Position numbers and translations under genes: made by a program. From DASVDE01 sp036381235 (GTDB taxonomy: Bacteria; Actinomycetota; Thermoleophilia; Solirubrobacterales; 70-9), in NCBI GenBank assembly GCA_036381235.1, contig DASVDE010000014.1, positions 1 through 64,000 on the forward strand: a DNA stretch of 64,000 bases, read 5' to 3'. Below the pieces are notes generated by a model that saw only the letters and a list, made by a program, of their open reading frames with translations, did no database searches and was not told the origin of the DNA. Below, piece after piece: positions 16,899-25,496 of this stretch (positions are counted from its first letter, which is position 1; every line of letters starts with the position of its first letter).

Positions 16899-17465
16899 TC
16901 AGCCCCGGTCGGGGCGGTCCGGGTAGAGCTCGTCGATGCTGACGAGGGCGCTGTAGGAGGCCGAGGCGGCGGCCTCGATCCGCTCGCCGCCACCGGCGAG
17001 GCGATCGACGACGGAGAGAACTGCCGCTATCTGCAGACCCTCTTCGCGGATGCGCTCGATCGCCGCCGCGGTGGACCCACCGGTGGTGACAGTGTCCTCG
17101 ACGACGAGGACACGGGCGCCCGGCTCGACAGGGCCCTCAACCCAGCGCTGCAACCCGTGCTGCTTGCGCTCCTTGCGGACGAAGAAGCCGACCAGCCCCT
17201 CACCGCCGGGGACGGCGATCGCCGCGCAAGCGAGCGGGATCGCCGCCATCACGGGCCCACCAACCGCCTCGGCGTCGACCTCGGCCGCGGCGGCGGCGAT
17301 CAGCTCGCCGGCGGCGAGGAAGCCGGCCGGTCGTAGCAGCGCCCGTCGCACGTCGACGTAGTACTGCGCGGTGGCGCCGGAGGACAACGTCACCTCGCCG
17401 ATGATCAGCGAGTGCTCCCGCAGCTCGGCGAGCAACGTGCGCTTCGCTGCATCGAGGTCAGTCAT
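16899..17465 (-). CDS. pyrE: Orotate phosphoribosyltransferase
   Basis: Transfers orotate onto PRPP to give orotidine monophosphate in de novo pyrimidine synthesis; cytosolic. The 188-residue protein has the type I phosphoribosyltransferase PRPP-binding loop VLVVEDTVTTGGST at about residues 117-130 and an early TLSSGATAQYYVDVR stretch typical of PyrE (SG and YYxD positions). Length is normal for the short bacterial form. ATG start at 17465. It stands alone rather than beside other pyr genes; the next gene upstream on the same strand is an L,D-transpeptidase 30 bases away, so they may be cotranscribed. Confidence 0.93.
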   Translation of the reverse strand: MTDLDAAKRTLLAELREHSLIIGEVTLSSGATAQYYVDVRRALLRPAGFLAAGELIAAAAAEVDAEAVGGPVMAAIPLACAAIAVPGGEGLVGFFVRKERKQHGLQRWVEGPVEPGARVLVVEDTVTTGGSTAAAIERIREEGLQIAAVLSVVDRLAGGGERIEAAASASYSALVSIDELYPDRPDRG

Positions 17466-17494
17466 CCGCTGCGCATCCTACGCAGGGCGATGAC

Positions 17495-18463
17495 TCAGAA
17501 GACGAAGATGTCCTCGCCGGTGAATATGCGATCGAAGATCTCCGGCTGGTCGGCGATGAAGGTGCGGATGCAGCCGTGGCTGGCAGGGTAGTTGGGCACC
17601 GACTCATAGCCGTGCACCGCGTAGCCGCCGTAGAAGTAGAACGAGTAGTACATGCCGTGCGAGTTGTAGCCGGGCTCGGTGCGCAGGAAGCTGAAGTGGC
17701 CGGTGACCGTGGGGGTGGAAGACTTGCCGGAGGAAATCGGATAGACGGCGACGGGCTTGTCACCATCGGCGAAGACGAGGACCTGCTTGGAGAGCGGCGC
17801 CTCGACGTGCTCGCCCGCCTCCGGGTGGCGCACGCGGTAGGCGCCGCGGCCGGAGAAGACCCGCTCCACCAGGCCCTTGCCCGCGTGGTAGTTGCGGCTC
17901 ATGTCGTTGACTTTGCGGTAGGCGAGAACGCCGCGGGCGGTCTTGCCACCGAAGCAGCGGCCGTCGTTGGCGACATAGCCCATCCTGCGCATCGCCTTCT
18001 TGAAGCCGAGGACGACGACGCCACACTGGCCCTCGCCCAAAGCGGGAAAGCTGACGCGCCAGCCCTTGCGCACAGTGGAGTCGGCACCGAGCGCGGCGGT
18101 GGCGACGTGCTTGGCCGAAGCCGCGTACCTGCCGCCCTCGGTGATGCGGATCTTGGAGCGAAAGGTCCCGGCGCCGCCCTTGCCTTTGTGGACGCCGACC
18201 GACTTCGAATACAGGCGATGCCCGTCGCGGTAGTAGGTGACTTTCACCCGCTGGCCGGCGACAAACGGCTTCACCGAGCCGATCACAGGCACGGTGCTCA
18301 TGATCGACGCCTTCCCTCCGTGCAGGTGCCCGATCCGGATCTTCACGGTCGCATCCGGCAGCCCCCCATGCGTGCCCCCCGTGGCCGCCTGGGCGGCTGC
18401 GGGCGCCAATATCGCTGCGGCGAGAGCCGCTGCCGGGATCAGCCGCTGCTTCATCGGCTGCAT
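17495..18463 (-). CDS. L,D-transpeptidase (YkuD) with peptidoglycan-binding-like region
   Basis: Exported enzyme that makes 3-3 peptide cross-links or attaches molecules to peptidoglycan. 322 residues: a signal peptide at about 4-26 (MKQRLIPAAALAAAILAP; the second Met, residue 4, may be the true start), a middle part resembling a peptidoglycan-binding repeat (FKKAMRRMGY...GRCFGGKTARGVLAY), then the YkuD domain in the C-terminal third. The catalytic motif is present (AVHGY, then SHGCIR with the nucleophile Cys near residue 300). The neighbouring pyrE gives no functional clue; a penicillin-binding protein gene lies 2.5 kb away on the other strand. Confidence 0.88.
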   Translation of the reverse strand: MQPMKQRLIPAAALAAAILAPAAAQAATGGTHGGLPDATVKIRIGHLHGGKASIMSTVPVIGSVKPFVAGQRVKVTYYRDGHRLYSKSVGVHKGKGGAGTFRSKIRITEGGRYAASAKHVATAALGADSTVRKGWRVSFPALGEGQCGVVVLGFKKAMRRMGYVANDGRCFGGKTARGVLAYRKVNDMSRNYHAGKGLVERVFSGRGAYRVRHPEAGEHVEAPLSKQVLVFADGDKPVAVYPISSGKSSTPTVTGHFSFLRTEPGYNSHGMYYSFYFYGGYAVHGYESVPNYPASHGCIRTFIADQPEIFDRIFTGEDIFVF

Positions 18464-18483
18464 TCTGCCCTACGGCGCGGCAG

Positions 18484-19164
18484 CTACTGAGCCAGCAGGG
18501 CGACTGAGTTGTTCAGCGCGTGCAAGATGATCCCCGGCACGATCGAGCCCGTCTTCTCATAGAGGAGAGCGAGCACGAAGCCAAAGGCGATCAACGGCGG
18601 CACGGCGCTGATCCCCGTCAGCGCATGCAGAGCGCCGAAGATCAGGGCGCTGAGCGCCGCGGCGGCAAGGCGCGGCAGACGCTCGCGCAAGCCGCCGAAG
18701 AGCATGCCGCGGAAGCAGACCTCCTCACTGACCGGGGCGGCGATCACGATCAGCAGGATCTGGATCGGCACGGTGCCGAAGCTCTCAGCGACGTCCTTCT
18801 GCTTCGGTTCCCCGACGATCAGCGCATAGATGAAGGCGAGGAGCAGATACGCGCCAACCGCAGCGGCCATCCACTTGATCGCGGAGGGACGGAAGCGGCG
18901 CACGCCGAGGCGGCGCAGCGCTTCGGCGATCGAGTCCGCGCCGCGGCGCGCCGCGATCAGCATCGGCACCATCAGGAAGCCAACTGCAGTGGCCAGTTGG
19001 ACGATCGCGTTGGCCGCGGAGCCGAGTTCATCGCCCGCGCCAGGGTGATCGACCAGCACCGCCGGAATCCCCAGCACGATCCCCGTTCCCAATGCCAGCA
19101 GCACCCCGAGCACGGCGGCTGTCGGACCCCAGTTCGAGTATGGAAAGTGAGAAGCGTCGTTCAT
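18484..19164 (-). CDS. CPBP (CAAX/Abi-type) intramembrane metalloprotease
   Basis: 226-residue membrane protein with several hydrophobic segments. The family motifs are present: EEVCFRG (EExxxR) near residue 148, FGALHAL (FxxxH) near 185 and a C-terminal HALNN. CPBP members cleave or process membrane-associated substrates and are often found with stress, bacteriocin-immunity or defence genes; the substrate here is unknown. The start ATG overlaps the stop of the upstream Fic gene (ATGA at 19161-19164), so the two are translationally coupled and probably act in one pathway (inference). Confidence 0.85.
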   Translation of the reverse strand: MNDASHFPYSNWGPTAAVLGVLLALGTGIVLGIPAVLVDHPGAGDELGSAANAIVQLATAVGFLMVPMLIAARRGADSIAEALRRLGVRRFRPSAIKWMAAAVGAYLLLAFIYALIVGEPKQKDVAESFGTVPIQILLIVIAAPVSEEVCFRGMLFGGLRERLPRLAAAALSALIFGALHALTGISAVPPLIAFGFVLALLYEKTGSIVPGIILHALNNSVALLAQ

Positions 19165-20342
19165 GCTCGAGTCTCCGTCCCCTCGTTGAGCAGCTCCATG
19201 TATTCGGGGTAGACGTAGGTCTTCCCCCGCGCTTTTCCGGTTACCTCTCTCAGCAGGCCCGCTTCCTCGAGCCGAGCGACGGCGGTGTAGACGGGCGGCT
19301 CGGTCAGGCTCAGCACCCGTGCCGCCTGCGGGGGTTTGACCACCACCCTTTTTGCCGCCAAGTCGTGGACCCGCAACGCCGTCGCGGCGCCGCGACCGAA
19401 TTCGTGGATCCGCACACGGTCCCTCTCAATCATTTGGACGATCTCCTGGGTGGTAACCGAGATCGAATCGGCGACCTCGACCACGCCCTCGAGAAAGAAT
19501 CGAAGCCAGTCTTCCCAAGCACCTTCGGTTCGCACTCGCTGGAGACGCTCGTAGTACGCCTCGCGGTTGCGCTTGAGGTAGAGGCTCAGATAGAGCAACG
19601 GCCGGGTCAAAACCCCCTGATCGACCAAAAGCAGCGTGATCAACAGGCGGCCGACGCGACCGTTGCCGTCGAGAAAGGGGTGGATGGTCTCGAACTGAAC
19701 ATGAGCGAGGGCTGCCTTGATCAGCACCGGAGAGGGCTCGGGAACGTCGTGCAGATACTGCTCCAGAGCCGCCATCGCCGGTTCAACTTCCTGCCAGGGC
19801 GGCGGAACGTAGCGAGCATTTGCCGGGCGGGTGCCGCCGAGCCAGTTCTGGGTTCGGCGAAACTCCCCGGGCGCTTTCTCCGAGCCTCGCCCAGAGCGCA
19901 ACAAGCGGGCATGAACCTCTCGGAGCAGTCGGTTGCATAGCGGCAACTGCCCCGAGAGGATCGAGTCGACGCCGTGGTTCATGGCGACTATGTAATTGAC
20001 AGTCTCCTCGACGTCCTCGACGGGAACGTCGGGGGCGACCTCGTTCTCGAACAGGAGGAGGTCCGAGAGCGAGGACACGGTCCCCTCGATCTGGGATGAG
20101 AGCACCGCCTCCTTGCGGATGAACGCGTAGAGGAGCTGACCCGGGTCGGGCAAGAGCAGGGTTATCCCGTCGAGCCGGCCCAGCGCCTGGTTCGCACGGT
20201 CGAGAGAGCGATGGAGATCAACGTCGAGGCGCAGGGGTGGGTCCGGCGGCAGGGGCTCGGGGTGGAAAACCTCGTAACCGTCGGATCCATCCCGAGCTCT
20301 ACTGAACCGCCCCGCGCGCGATGCCAAAGGTTCGCTTGCCAT
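19161..20342 (-). CDS. Fic-domain protein with C-terminal winged helix
   Basis: Fic proteins usually transfer AMP from ATP to a hydroxyl side chain of a target protein. The 393-residue product has a Fic N-terminal domain with an SSQIEGT stretch (about 82-88) that fits the (S/T)xxxE(G/N) inhibitory helix of self-restrained Fic proteins, the active-site motif HPFLDGNGR (about 221-229), and a C-terminal winged-helix-like region (about 325-380; PPVYTAVARLEEAGLLREV) that could bind DNA. All key residues look intact. It is coupled to the CPBP protease downstream. Palindromic sites directly upstream (20349-20414) suggest autoregulation by the winged helix; that is inference. Confidence 0.88.
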   Translation of the reverse strand: MASEPLASRAGRFSRARDGSDGYEVFHPEPLPPDPPLRLDVDLHRSLDRANQALGRLDGITLLLPDPGQLLYAFIRKEAVLSSQIEGTVSSLSDLLLFENEVAPDVPVEDVEETVNYIVAMNHGVDSILSGQLPLCNRLLREVHARLLRSGRGSEKAPGEFRRTQNWLGGTRPANARYVPPPWQEVEPAMAALEQYLHDVPEPSPVLIKAALAHVQFETIHPFLDGNGRVGRLLITLLLVDQGVLTRPLLYLSLYLKRNREAYYERLQRVRTEGAWEDWLRFFLEGVVEVADSISVTTQEIVQMIERDRVRIHEFGRGAATALRVHDLAAKRVVVKPPQAARVLSLTEPPVYTAVARLEEAGLLREVTGKARGKTYVYPEYMELLNEGTETRA

Positions 20343-20348
20343 GCGAAG

Positions 20349-20414
20349 AGCTTACTAAGCGATAATGCACTAACGCTTACTAAGCGCCCGGGCTAGGCGA
20401 TCGCTTAGGAGCGC
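20349..20414. promoter_or_regulatory. Palindromic operator sites between fic and mscS-like genes
   Basis: Two near-identical palindromes, AGCTTACTAAGCG at 20349-20361 and CGCTTACTAAGCG at 20374-20386, lie 25 bp apart centre to centre. A degenerate third copy (CGCTTAGGAGCG, from 20402) follows. They fill the gap between the divergent fic (minus) and mscS-like (plus) starts. TATAAG at 20418-20423 is a likely -10 box for the plus-strand gene. Confidence 0.6.
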
Positions 20415-20432
20415 GACTATAAGTTTGCCTCC

Positions 20433-20849
20433 ATGTCGCCGCCAGTCTCACAGGTCTCACGCTCGACCAGGACGCGTCTGCGCTTCCTGCGCAGGCTGCT
20501 GTTCCTGATCGCATTCCTGGTCGTCGTGGCAATCGCGCTCAGTCAGTTCACCGAGCTGAAGCGACTGGCGACCGGCATCCTCGCCTCAACCGCGGTGCTG
20601 GCGGCGATCGTCGGCTTCGCCGCCCAGCACACGCTCGCCAACATGGTCGCCGGGGTGATGCTGGCCGTTTCCCAGCCGATCAAAATCGGCGACCGGATCG
20701 AGTTCGAGGATGTCGACGGCAGGGTGACCGACATCACCCTCTCCTATACCTATGTCGACCCCGGCGACGGCAGCGCCGTCGTCATCCCCAACCAGATGCT
20801 GGTGGAAGGGATCGTGCACAACCGCTCGACCGGCGACACGCAGGCCTGA
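20433..20849 (+). CDS. Short MscS-like mechanosensitive channel protein
   Basis: 138 residues, about half the length of E. coli MscS. It has a basic N-terminus, a hydrophobic helix (about 18-40), a second helix with the pore-lining pattern VGFAAQHTLANMVAG (about 69-83), then the beta domain (KIGDRIEFEDVDGRVTDI). The C-terminal alpha/beta cage is missing, and the gene stops cleanly. No Shine-Dalgarno sequence precedes the ATG, and TATAAG lies only 9 bases upstream, so the mRNA may be leaderless. It is either a minimal channel or an ion/osmotic-stress protein of the same fold; function not shown. Confidence 0.75.
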   Translation: MSPPVSQVSRSTRTRLRFLRRLLFLIAFLVVVAIALSQFTELKRLATGILASTAVLAAIVGFAAQHTLANMVAGVMLAVSQPIKIGDRIEFEDVDGRVTDITLSYTYVDPGDGSAVVIPNQMLVEGIVHNRSTGDTQA

Positions 20850-20943
20850 GTGGCGGGGGCGCCGAAGTACCCTTTTCCCGTGAGCGCGGAACGAACGAGC
20901 GTGCATATCCAGTCCTTCGCACCTGGAGTGGAGCGAAATTGAA

Positions 20944-23094
20944 ATGACGCAGCGCAATCGTCGACGTCACAGACGCCGCGGCGGAGCGAAGAGCAAGGCG
21001 CTGTTCGTCGGCGTCGCACTGCTCTGTGTGATCGCAGTCGGGGGGATCGCGGTTGCCTCATGGGTGCTGGACGTGGCAGCCAATGCGCCTCCGCTGTCGG
21101 CCTGCCGCCCGATCGACAGGGGCGGCAACTCGATTCTCTTCGCCGGCGACGGCAGTCGACTCGGGTACATCGCCTCCGACGAAGCGCGCACCCCGGTCAC
21201 GGAGGATCGGATCCCAATCGACCTCAAGTACGCGACGGTGGCGATCGAGGACGAGCGCTTCTTCCAGCACAACGGCATCGATTACGAAGGCGGCATCCGA
21301 GCACTGATCGAGAATCTGGAGGCGGGCAAAGTCGTGCAGGGCGGCTCGACGATCACGATGCAGCTGATGCGAAACCTCTGCATCACCGACCCGCAGCGCA
21401 ACCTGGAGCGCAAGATCCAGGAGGCGAAGCTGGCGATGGAGTACGAGAAGGAGCACTCCAAGCAGGACATCCTCGGCAAGTATCTGAACACCGCCTCCTA
21501 CGGAACGATCAACGGCTCAACCGCGGTGGGGGTGTTGGCGGCGTCGCGTATCTACTTCTCCAAGCCGGTCTGGAAGCTGACCCTGGAGCAGGCGGCGTTG
21601 CTGGCGGGGCTGCCGCAGGCGCCCTCGGACTACAACCCGATTCTCAATCCCAAAGGAGCGCTGGCTCGCCGCAACGAGGTCCTCTCGAACATGGCGAAGC
21701 TGGGCTACATCAGCCAACAGCGAGCGCTGGAGGGCGAGCAGCGCGGACTGCAGCTGCACCTCTCGGACACTTATTTCAAGCGCCGCCAGCCCTACTTCTT
21801 CGACTACGTCGAGGACATCCTGATCGAGAAGTACGGAGTGAACACGGTGCGCAAGGGCGGGCTGCGCGTATACACGACCGTCGACCCGGCGCTCCAGGAT
21901 GTCGGCCTGGAGGCGATGCGCACGACGCTGCCCTACTCGACCGACCCCTCCTCGGCGCTGGTCTCCATCGATCCCGGCAACGGATACATCAAGGCAATGG
22001 TCTCCAGCTCCAATTACGACCAGAGCCAGTTCAACCTGGCCGCGCAGGGGCACCGGCAGCCGGGCTCGACTTTCAAGACCTTCGTCCTGACCACAGCGAT
22101 CAAGCAGGGAATCGACCCCTACTCGACCTACTACACCTCCAAACCCCTGAACCTGGACCTGCCCGAGTGGGGACACTGGGAGGTCTCAACGGCGGACGAG
22201 GGCTACCAGGGGACGATCAACCTGCAGCAGGCGACGGTGGCCTCCGACAACACGGTCTTCGCCCAGCTCGACCTCGATGTCGGGCCCGAGGCGGTGGCGG
22301 AAACGGCGAAGTCGATGGGAATCACGACTGAGCTGGACGGGATCCCGGCGGAGGGGATCGGCGGATTGCGGATCGGCGTCTCGCCGCTGGAGTTGGCCGA
22401 CGCCTACGCGACACTCGGCTCCGGCGGGATCCACCACAACCCGGTGGCGATCCGCCGGGTCGAGTTCCCGAGCGGGCGGATCGACCATCCCGAGCATCCC
22501 GACCCGAAGCGGGTCGTACCCGAGGCCGTCGCTTACGAGGTCTGGCGGCTGCTCCACGACAACATCACCGGCGGTACAGGCACAGCCGCATATACGGGCT
22601 GCGGCGGGCAGGGTGGGAAGACGGGGACGACCGACAACTACACGGATGCCTGGTTCGCCGGCTTCCAGCCAAACCTGGCGACCGCGGTGTGGGTCGGCTA
22701 CCCGCAGTCCAACGACATCGAGATGACCAGCGTGCACGGGACCACCGTCTTCGGCGGCACCTTCCCGGCGATGATCTGGAACTCGCTGTACGCGAACGGA
22801 GGGGTGCCCTGCGAGGAGGTTCAGCCGCCGGAGACGCCGATCAGCTGGGCGCCGTTCTACGGCAAGTTCACTCAGGCGGGGCCAAGCGAGGACACCTTCG
22901 CCGAGGACAGTGGCGAGAAGAAGAAGGACGGCGAAAAGAAGGGGCAGGATGCGGTCGGCGGCTACAACCCCGACGCCTACAACCCCGACGCCTACGCCCC
23001 GGGCGCCGGCCAGGAGCCGACGCCGACGCCGAGCCCACCTTCCAGCGGTGGCGGTGGCGGCACCGCGGCGGGTGGCGGCATCAGCGCCCCCTGA
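20944..23094 (+). CDS. Bifunctional class A penicillin-binding protein (transglycosylase/transpeptidase)
   Basis: Polymerises lipid II into glycan strands and cross-links peptides outside the membrane. 716 residues: a basic cytosolic tail, one membrane helix (about 18-42), a GT51 transglycosylase domain (EDERFFQHNGID, then GGSTITMQLMRN), then a penicillin-binding transpeptidase domain with PGSTFK (the SxxK active-site Ser), SDN (SxN) and KTGTT (KTG). The tail is Lys/Glu-rich, then has repeated YNPDAYNPDAYAP and a Pro/Gly-rich end, a common low-complexity extension. ATG start after GGAGTGGAGCG. Downstream genes follow closely on the same strand. Confidence 0.93.
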   Translation: MTQRNRRRHRRRGGAKSKALFVGVALLCVIAVGGIAVASWVLDVAANAPPLSACRPIDRGGNSILFAGDGSRLGYIASDEARTPVTEDRIPIDLKYATVAIEDERFFQHNGIDYEGGIRALIENLEAGKVVQGGSTITMQLMRNLCITDPQRNLERKIQEAKLAMEYEKEHSKQDILGKYLNTASYGTINGSTAVGVLAASRIYFSKPVWKLTLEQAALLAGLPQAPSDYNPILNPKGALARRNEVLSNMAKLGYISQQRALEGEQRGLQLHLSDTYFKRRQPYFFDYVEDILIEKYGVNTVRKGGLRVYTTVDPALQDVGLEAMRTTLPYSTDPSSALVSIDPGNGYIKAMVSSSNYDQSQFNLAAQGHRQPGSTFKTFVLTTAIKQGIDPYSTYYTSKPLNLDLPEWGHWEVSTADEGYQGTINLQQATVASDNTVFAQLDLDVGPEAVAETAKSMGITTELDGIPAEGIGGLRIGVSPLELADAYATLGSGGIHHNPVAIRRVEFPSGRIDHPEHPDPKRVVPEAVAYEVWRLLHDNITGGTGTAAYTGCGGQGGKTGTTDNYTDAWFAGFQPNLATAVWVGYPQSNDIEMTSVHGTTVFGGTFPAMIWNSLYANGGVPCEEVQPPETPISWAPFYGKFTQAGPSEDTFAEDSGEKKKDGEKKGQDAVGGYNPDAYNPDAYAPGAGQEPTPTPSPPSSGGGGGTAAGGGISAP

Positions 23095-23143
23095 CCCTGC
23101 CGATGGGTAGCCACAGCTGAGCCCAGGGCTCGCATACGCGTTG

Positions 23144-24253
23144 ATGTGGGTGGGGCTCGTTTCCTACCTCGGCGTGCTGGAGACTGCACCACGGCTGGGG
23201 CCGCGGGTCGTCTGGGGGACGATCGTGGTGGCGGTCGCCGGCTTCGCGGTGGCGCCGGTGCTGCTCTCCCACGACGTCTACAGCTACGTCGACTACGCCC
23301 GGCTGGGGATGGTGCACGACCTCGACCCCTATGTGAACCCGCCAACCGCGGCGCCTGCCGACTCGGCCTTCGCCCATGTCACCTGGCCGAACACGACCAG
23401 CGCCTACGGACCGCTGTTCACCCTCCTCACCTATCCGCTTGCCTGGATGTCTTTGGGTGCGGCAGTTGCGACGCTGAAGGCACTCTCCGCAATGTCGGTC
23501 CTGGCCCTGGCGGCGATCGTTGCTCGTCTGTCGCCGATGCGCGGCATCGACCCCCTGCGCGCCGCGGCCTTCGTCGCCCTCAATCCGTTGGTTGCGGTCC
23601 ACGTCGTCGGCGGCGCCCACAACGACAGTTTGGCGATGCTGCCGGCGATGGCCGCAGTGGCGGCGGTCCTCACCGCGCGACCGGCGACGGGCGGCGCGGG
23701 GCTCCTCGCCGCCGCGGCAACGAAGACCTCGACGTTGTTCGTGGCCCCCTTCGCCCTGCTCGGGGCCGCCCGGCAACGCGGGTGTAACGCATTTGACAGG
23801 TATTACCTGCAGAACGCGTTACACCTCGGGAGATTTTTGGTCGGTGCCGCCGCGGCCGCGGCGGCAATTGGAGCGCTCGCCTACATCGCCTTCGGGTGGG
23901 ATTGGCTTCACTCCTTTGGCCTGGCCGGGGAGAACCAGTCGCGAACCAGCTACATGAGCGTCCCGATCACCGCGGCGCGACTGAGCGGTCAGGACCCCGA
24001 TGCGGTTCGAATCGCGGCGCTCACGATGTATGCCGCGCTCCTCGCCTGCCTGCTCGTCTGGACCTGGCGTGGCGGCGACTGGATACGCGCCGCGGCCTGG
24101 GCAGCGTTCGGCCTGCTCCTCGCCACCTCCTGGCTCCTACCCTGGTATCTGATCTGGGCCCTTCCCCTCGCCGCCCTCTCCCGCGACCGCCTCCTGCAGC
24201 TCCTGCTCCTGGCGCTCACCGCTTTTCAGCTCGGGGCCCGAATCCCGCTGTAG
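23144..24253 (+). CDS. Polytopic glycosyltransferase-like protein (mannosyltransferase GT87/MptB type)
   Basis: About 369 residues with roughly ten hydrophobic segments. The first extracytoplasmic loop contains SHDVYSYVDYARLG and DLDPYVNP, matching the Asp-containing loop of polyprenol-phosphate-mannose-dependent transferases, so a role in envelope polysaccharide or lipoglycan synthesis is likely. The start is uncertain: TTG at 23141 or ATG at 23144, neither with a good ribosome-binding site, after an in-frame stop at 23108. A 45-bp palindromic, A/T-richer segment (23781-23825) is read through in frame and adds about 15 odd residues (CNAFDRYYLQNALH) between two hydrophobic segments. It lies directly after the penicillin-binding protein gene. 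Confidence 0.7.
   Translation: MWVGLVSYLGVLETAPRLGPRVVWGTIVVAVAGFAVAPVLLSHDVYSYVDYARLGMVHDLDPYVNPPTAAPADSAFAHVTWPNTTSAYGPLFTLLTYPLAWMSLGAAVATLKALSAMSVLALAAIVARLSPMRGIDPLRAAAFVALNPLVAVHVVGGAHNDSLAMLPAMAAVAAVLTARPATGGAGLLAAAATKTSTLFVAPFALLGAARQRGCNAFDRYYLQNALHLGRFLVGAAAAAAAIGALAYIAFGWDWLHSFGLAGENQSRTSYMSVPITAARLSGQDPDAVRIAALTMYAALLACLLVWTWRGGDWIRAAAWAAFGLLLATSWLLPWYLIWALPLAALSRDRLLQLLLLALTAFQLGARIPL
23781..23825. repeat. Palindromic element inside the glycosyltransferase-like gene
   Basis: Arms GGTGTAACGC (23781-23790) and GCGTTACACC (23816-23825) pair perfectly. Inside, CAGGT and ACCTG pair around ATT. The base composition is much lower in G+C than the flanks. Its length is a multiple of three and it keeps the frame open. 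Confidence 0.7.
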
Positions 24254-24325
24254 TCACCATCGCTTGTGGGTCAGCCCCGACGGCCCTTGGCTCCCGGAGG
24301 ACGTTGCGCCAGGGCGTTCGCGCAA

Positions 24326-24425
24326 GAAAGGGGAGGAGGTGTCTCCCGAACGGGCGGATACTCAGAGCAGCCCAACTAATTAGTTGGGCTGCGAGTCCGG
24401 GCGGGGGGCATCTCCTCCCCTTTTT
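24326..24425. repeat. Large nested palindrome between convergent genes
   Basis: The core at 24367-24392 is a perfect 26-bp palindrome with arm GCAGCCCAACTAA. Outer, imperfect arms extend to AAAGGGGAGGAGG (left, from 24327) and CCTCCCCTTTTT (right, to 24425). It may work as a bidirectional terminator for the convergent genes. It also contains the last codons and TAG stop (24376-24378) of the flippase-like gene. Confidence 0.65.
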
Positions 24426-25470
24426 GCCCCAACCTCTCCTCCACCTCTTCCTCTGGGGAAGGATGGACCACCCCGGTGGGGATCGCCCACCCCTCCCGTT
24501 TGCCGAGGGCGGTGACCGCCCCCACATAGATCAGCTCGATCACGGTCATCACGCCGCGGACGGCGATCGCCACCAGGGAGCCGATCGCAAAGCTGTTGCC
24601 GGGCGTGGCGGCCTTCACCGCCCAGGCAAAGGCCGCATCGCGAATGCCGAGGCCGGCGGGAGCGACGATCGTGACCAGGGCAGCGACGTAGCCCACCGCC
24701 TGGGCGGAGCCGACGATCAGCGCATCGCGGAAAGGGATGGTGGTGACTGAGCGCGCGACGCAATAGACGCCGAGCCCCACCACAGCCCAGATCGCTGCGA
24801 AGTAGGCGAGCATGGTGAGCACACCGCGCATCGACATAACCGCGGGGAGCGATTCGCGCCCGAAAGCGCGGAGAATGCGGTTGGCGAGAGGGGCGAAAAC
24901 GCGCGGGCTGAGAACGGCGATCGCGAGGGGAACGACGAGCAGCACCGCCCAGCGCAAGGGCTGGCCTTGGAGATCGGGGTGGCTGATGAAGAAGTAGGAG
25001 GCGACGGCCACCGCAGCGGTGGCGGAAATCGCCTGCTCATAGACGATGCTGGCGATCGTGATCCGCCGCGGCACGCCAATCCGCTCGGAAAGCAGCACCC
25101 GCCCCAGCACGTAGAGGACGCTGCCAGGGACGTAACGGGCGAGCAGGGGCTGCCCCCATGCAACCTGGGCACGGCCAATGCCGATCCGGTAACCCAGGAA
25201 GCGAAGGATGAGATCCCACGCGCCCGCGCTCAGCACATAGAAGGCGAGCAACAGGGCGGCCGCCGGCAGCAGCCAGATTCCGTGGAAGTGGACTCCCTTG
25301 TCCTTGATCTCCTGCCACTGGTCGACCACGGTGAGGACGAGGAAGCCGAAGATGACGACGGCGAGCCCGAGCTGGATTGCGAGCCGCACACGCTTGCTGC
25401 GCGGCGGACGCGAGCCGACCGTCGCACCGGCCTCGCCGATGCGGTGCAGGAATGGTTGGTGCTGCTCCAC
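24376..25470 (-). CDS. Flippase-like / lysylphosphatidylglycerol synthase TM-region membrane protein
   Basis: 364 residues with about eight hydrophobic segments. The pattern of the YbhN/AglD-like family is visible: a first helix, then LARYVPGSVLYVLGR, and later APAGLGIRDAAFAWAV, matching the conserved PGG/GxRE-type loop. No lysyl-transfer domain is present, so it is probably a lipid- or glycolipid-handling membrane protein; the substrate is unknown. The last ~16 residues (hydrophilic, EEMPPARTRSPTN) are encoded by one half of a large palindrome, so the native C-terminus may have been replaced. It is divergent from thiL, with 26 bases between them. Confidence 0.78.
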   Translation of the reverse strand: MEQHQPFLHRIGEAGATVGSRPPRSKRVRLAIQLGLAVVIFGFLVLTVVDQWQEIKDKGVHFHGIWLLPAAALLLAFYVLSAGAWDLILRFLGYRIGIGRAQVAWGQPLLARYVPGSVLYVLGRVLLSERIGVPRRITIASIVYEQAISATAAVAVASYFFISHPDLQGQPLRWAVLLVVPLAIAVLSPRVFAPLANRILRAFGRESLPAVMSMRGVLTMLAYFAAIWAVVGLGVYCVARSVTTIPFRDALIVGSAQAVGYVAALVTIVAPAGLGIRDAAFAWAVKAATPGNSFAIGSLVAIAVRGVMTVIELIYVGAVTALGKREGWAIPTGVVHPSPEEEVEERLGQKGEEMPPARTRSPTN

Positions 25471-25496
25471 GTTGCCGCACCCTAGACAATGAGGAC

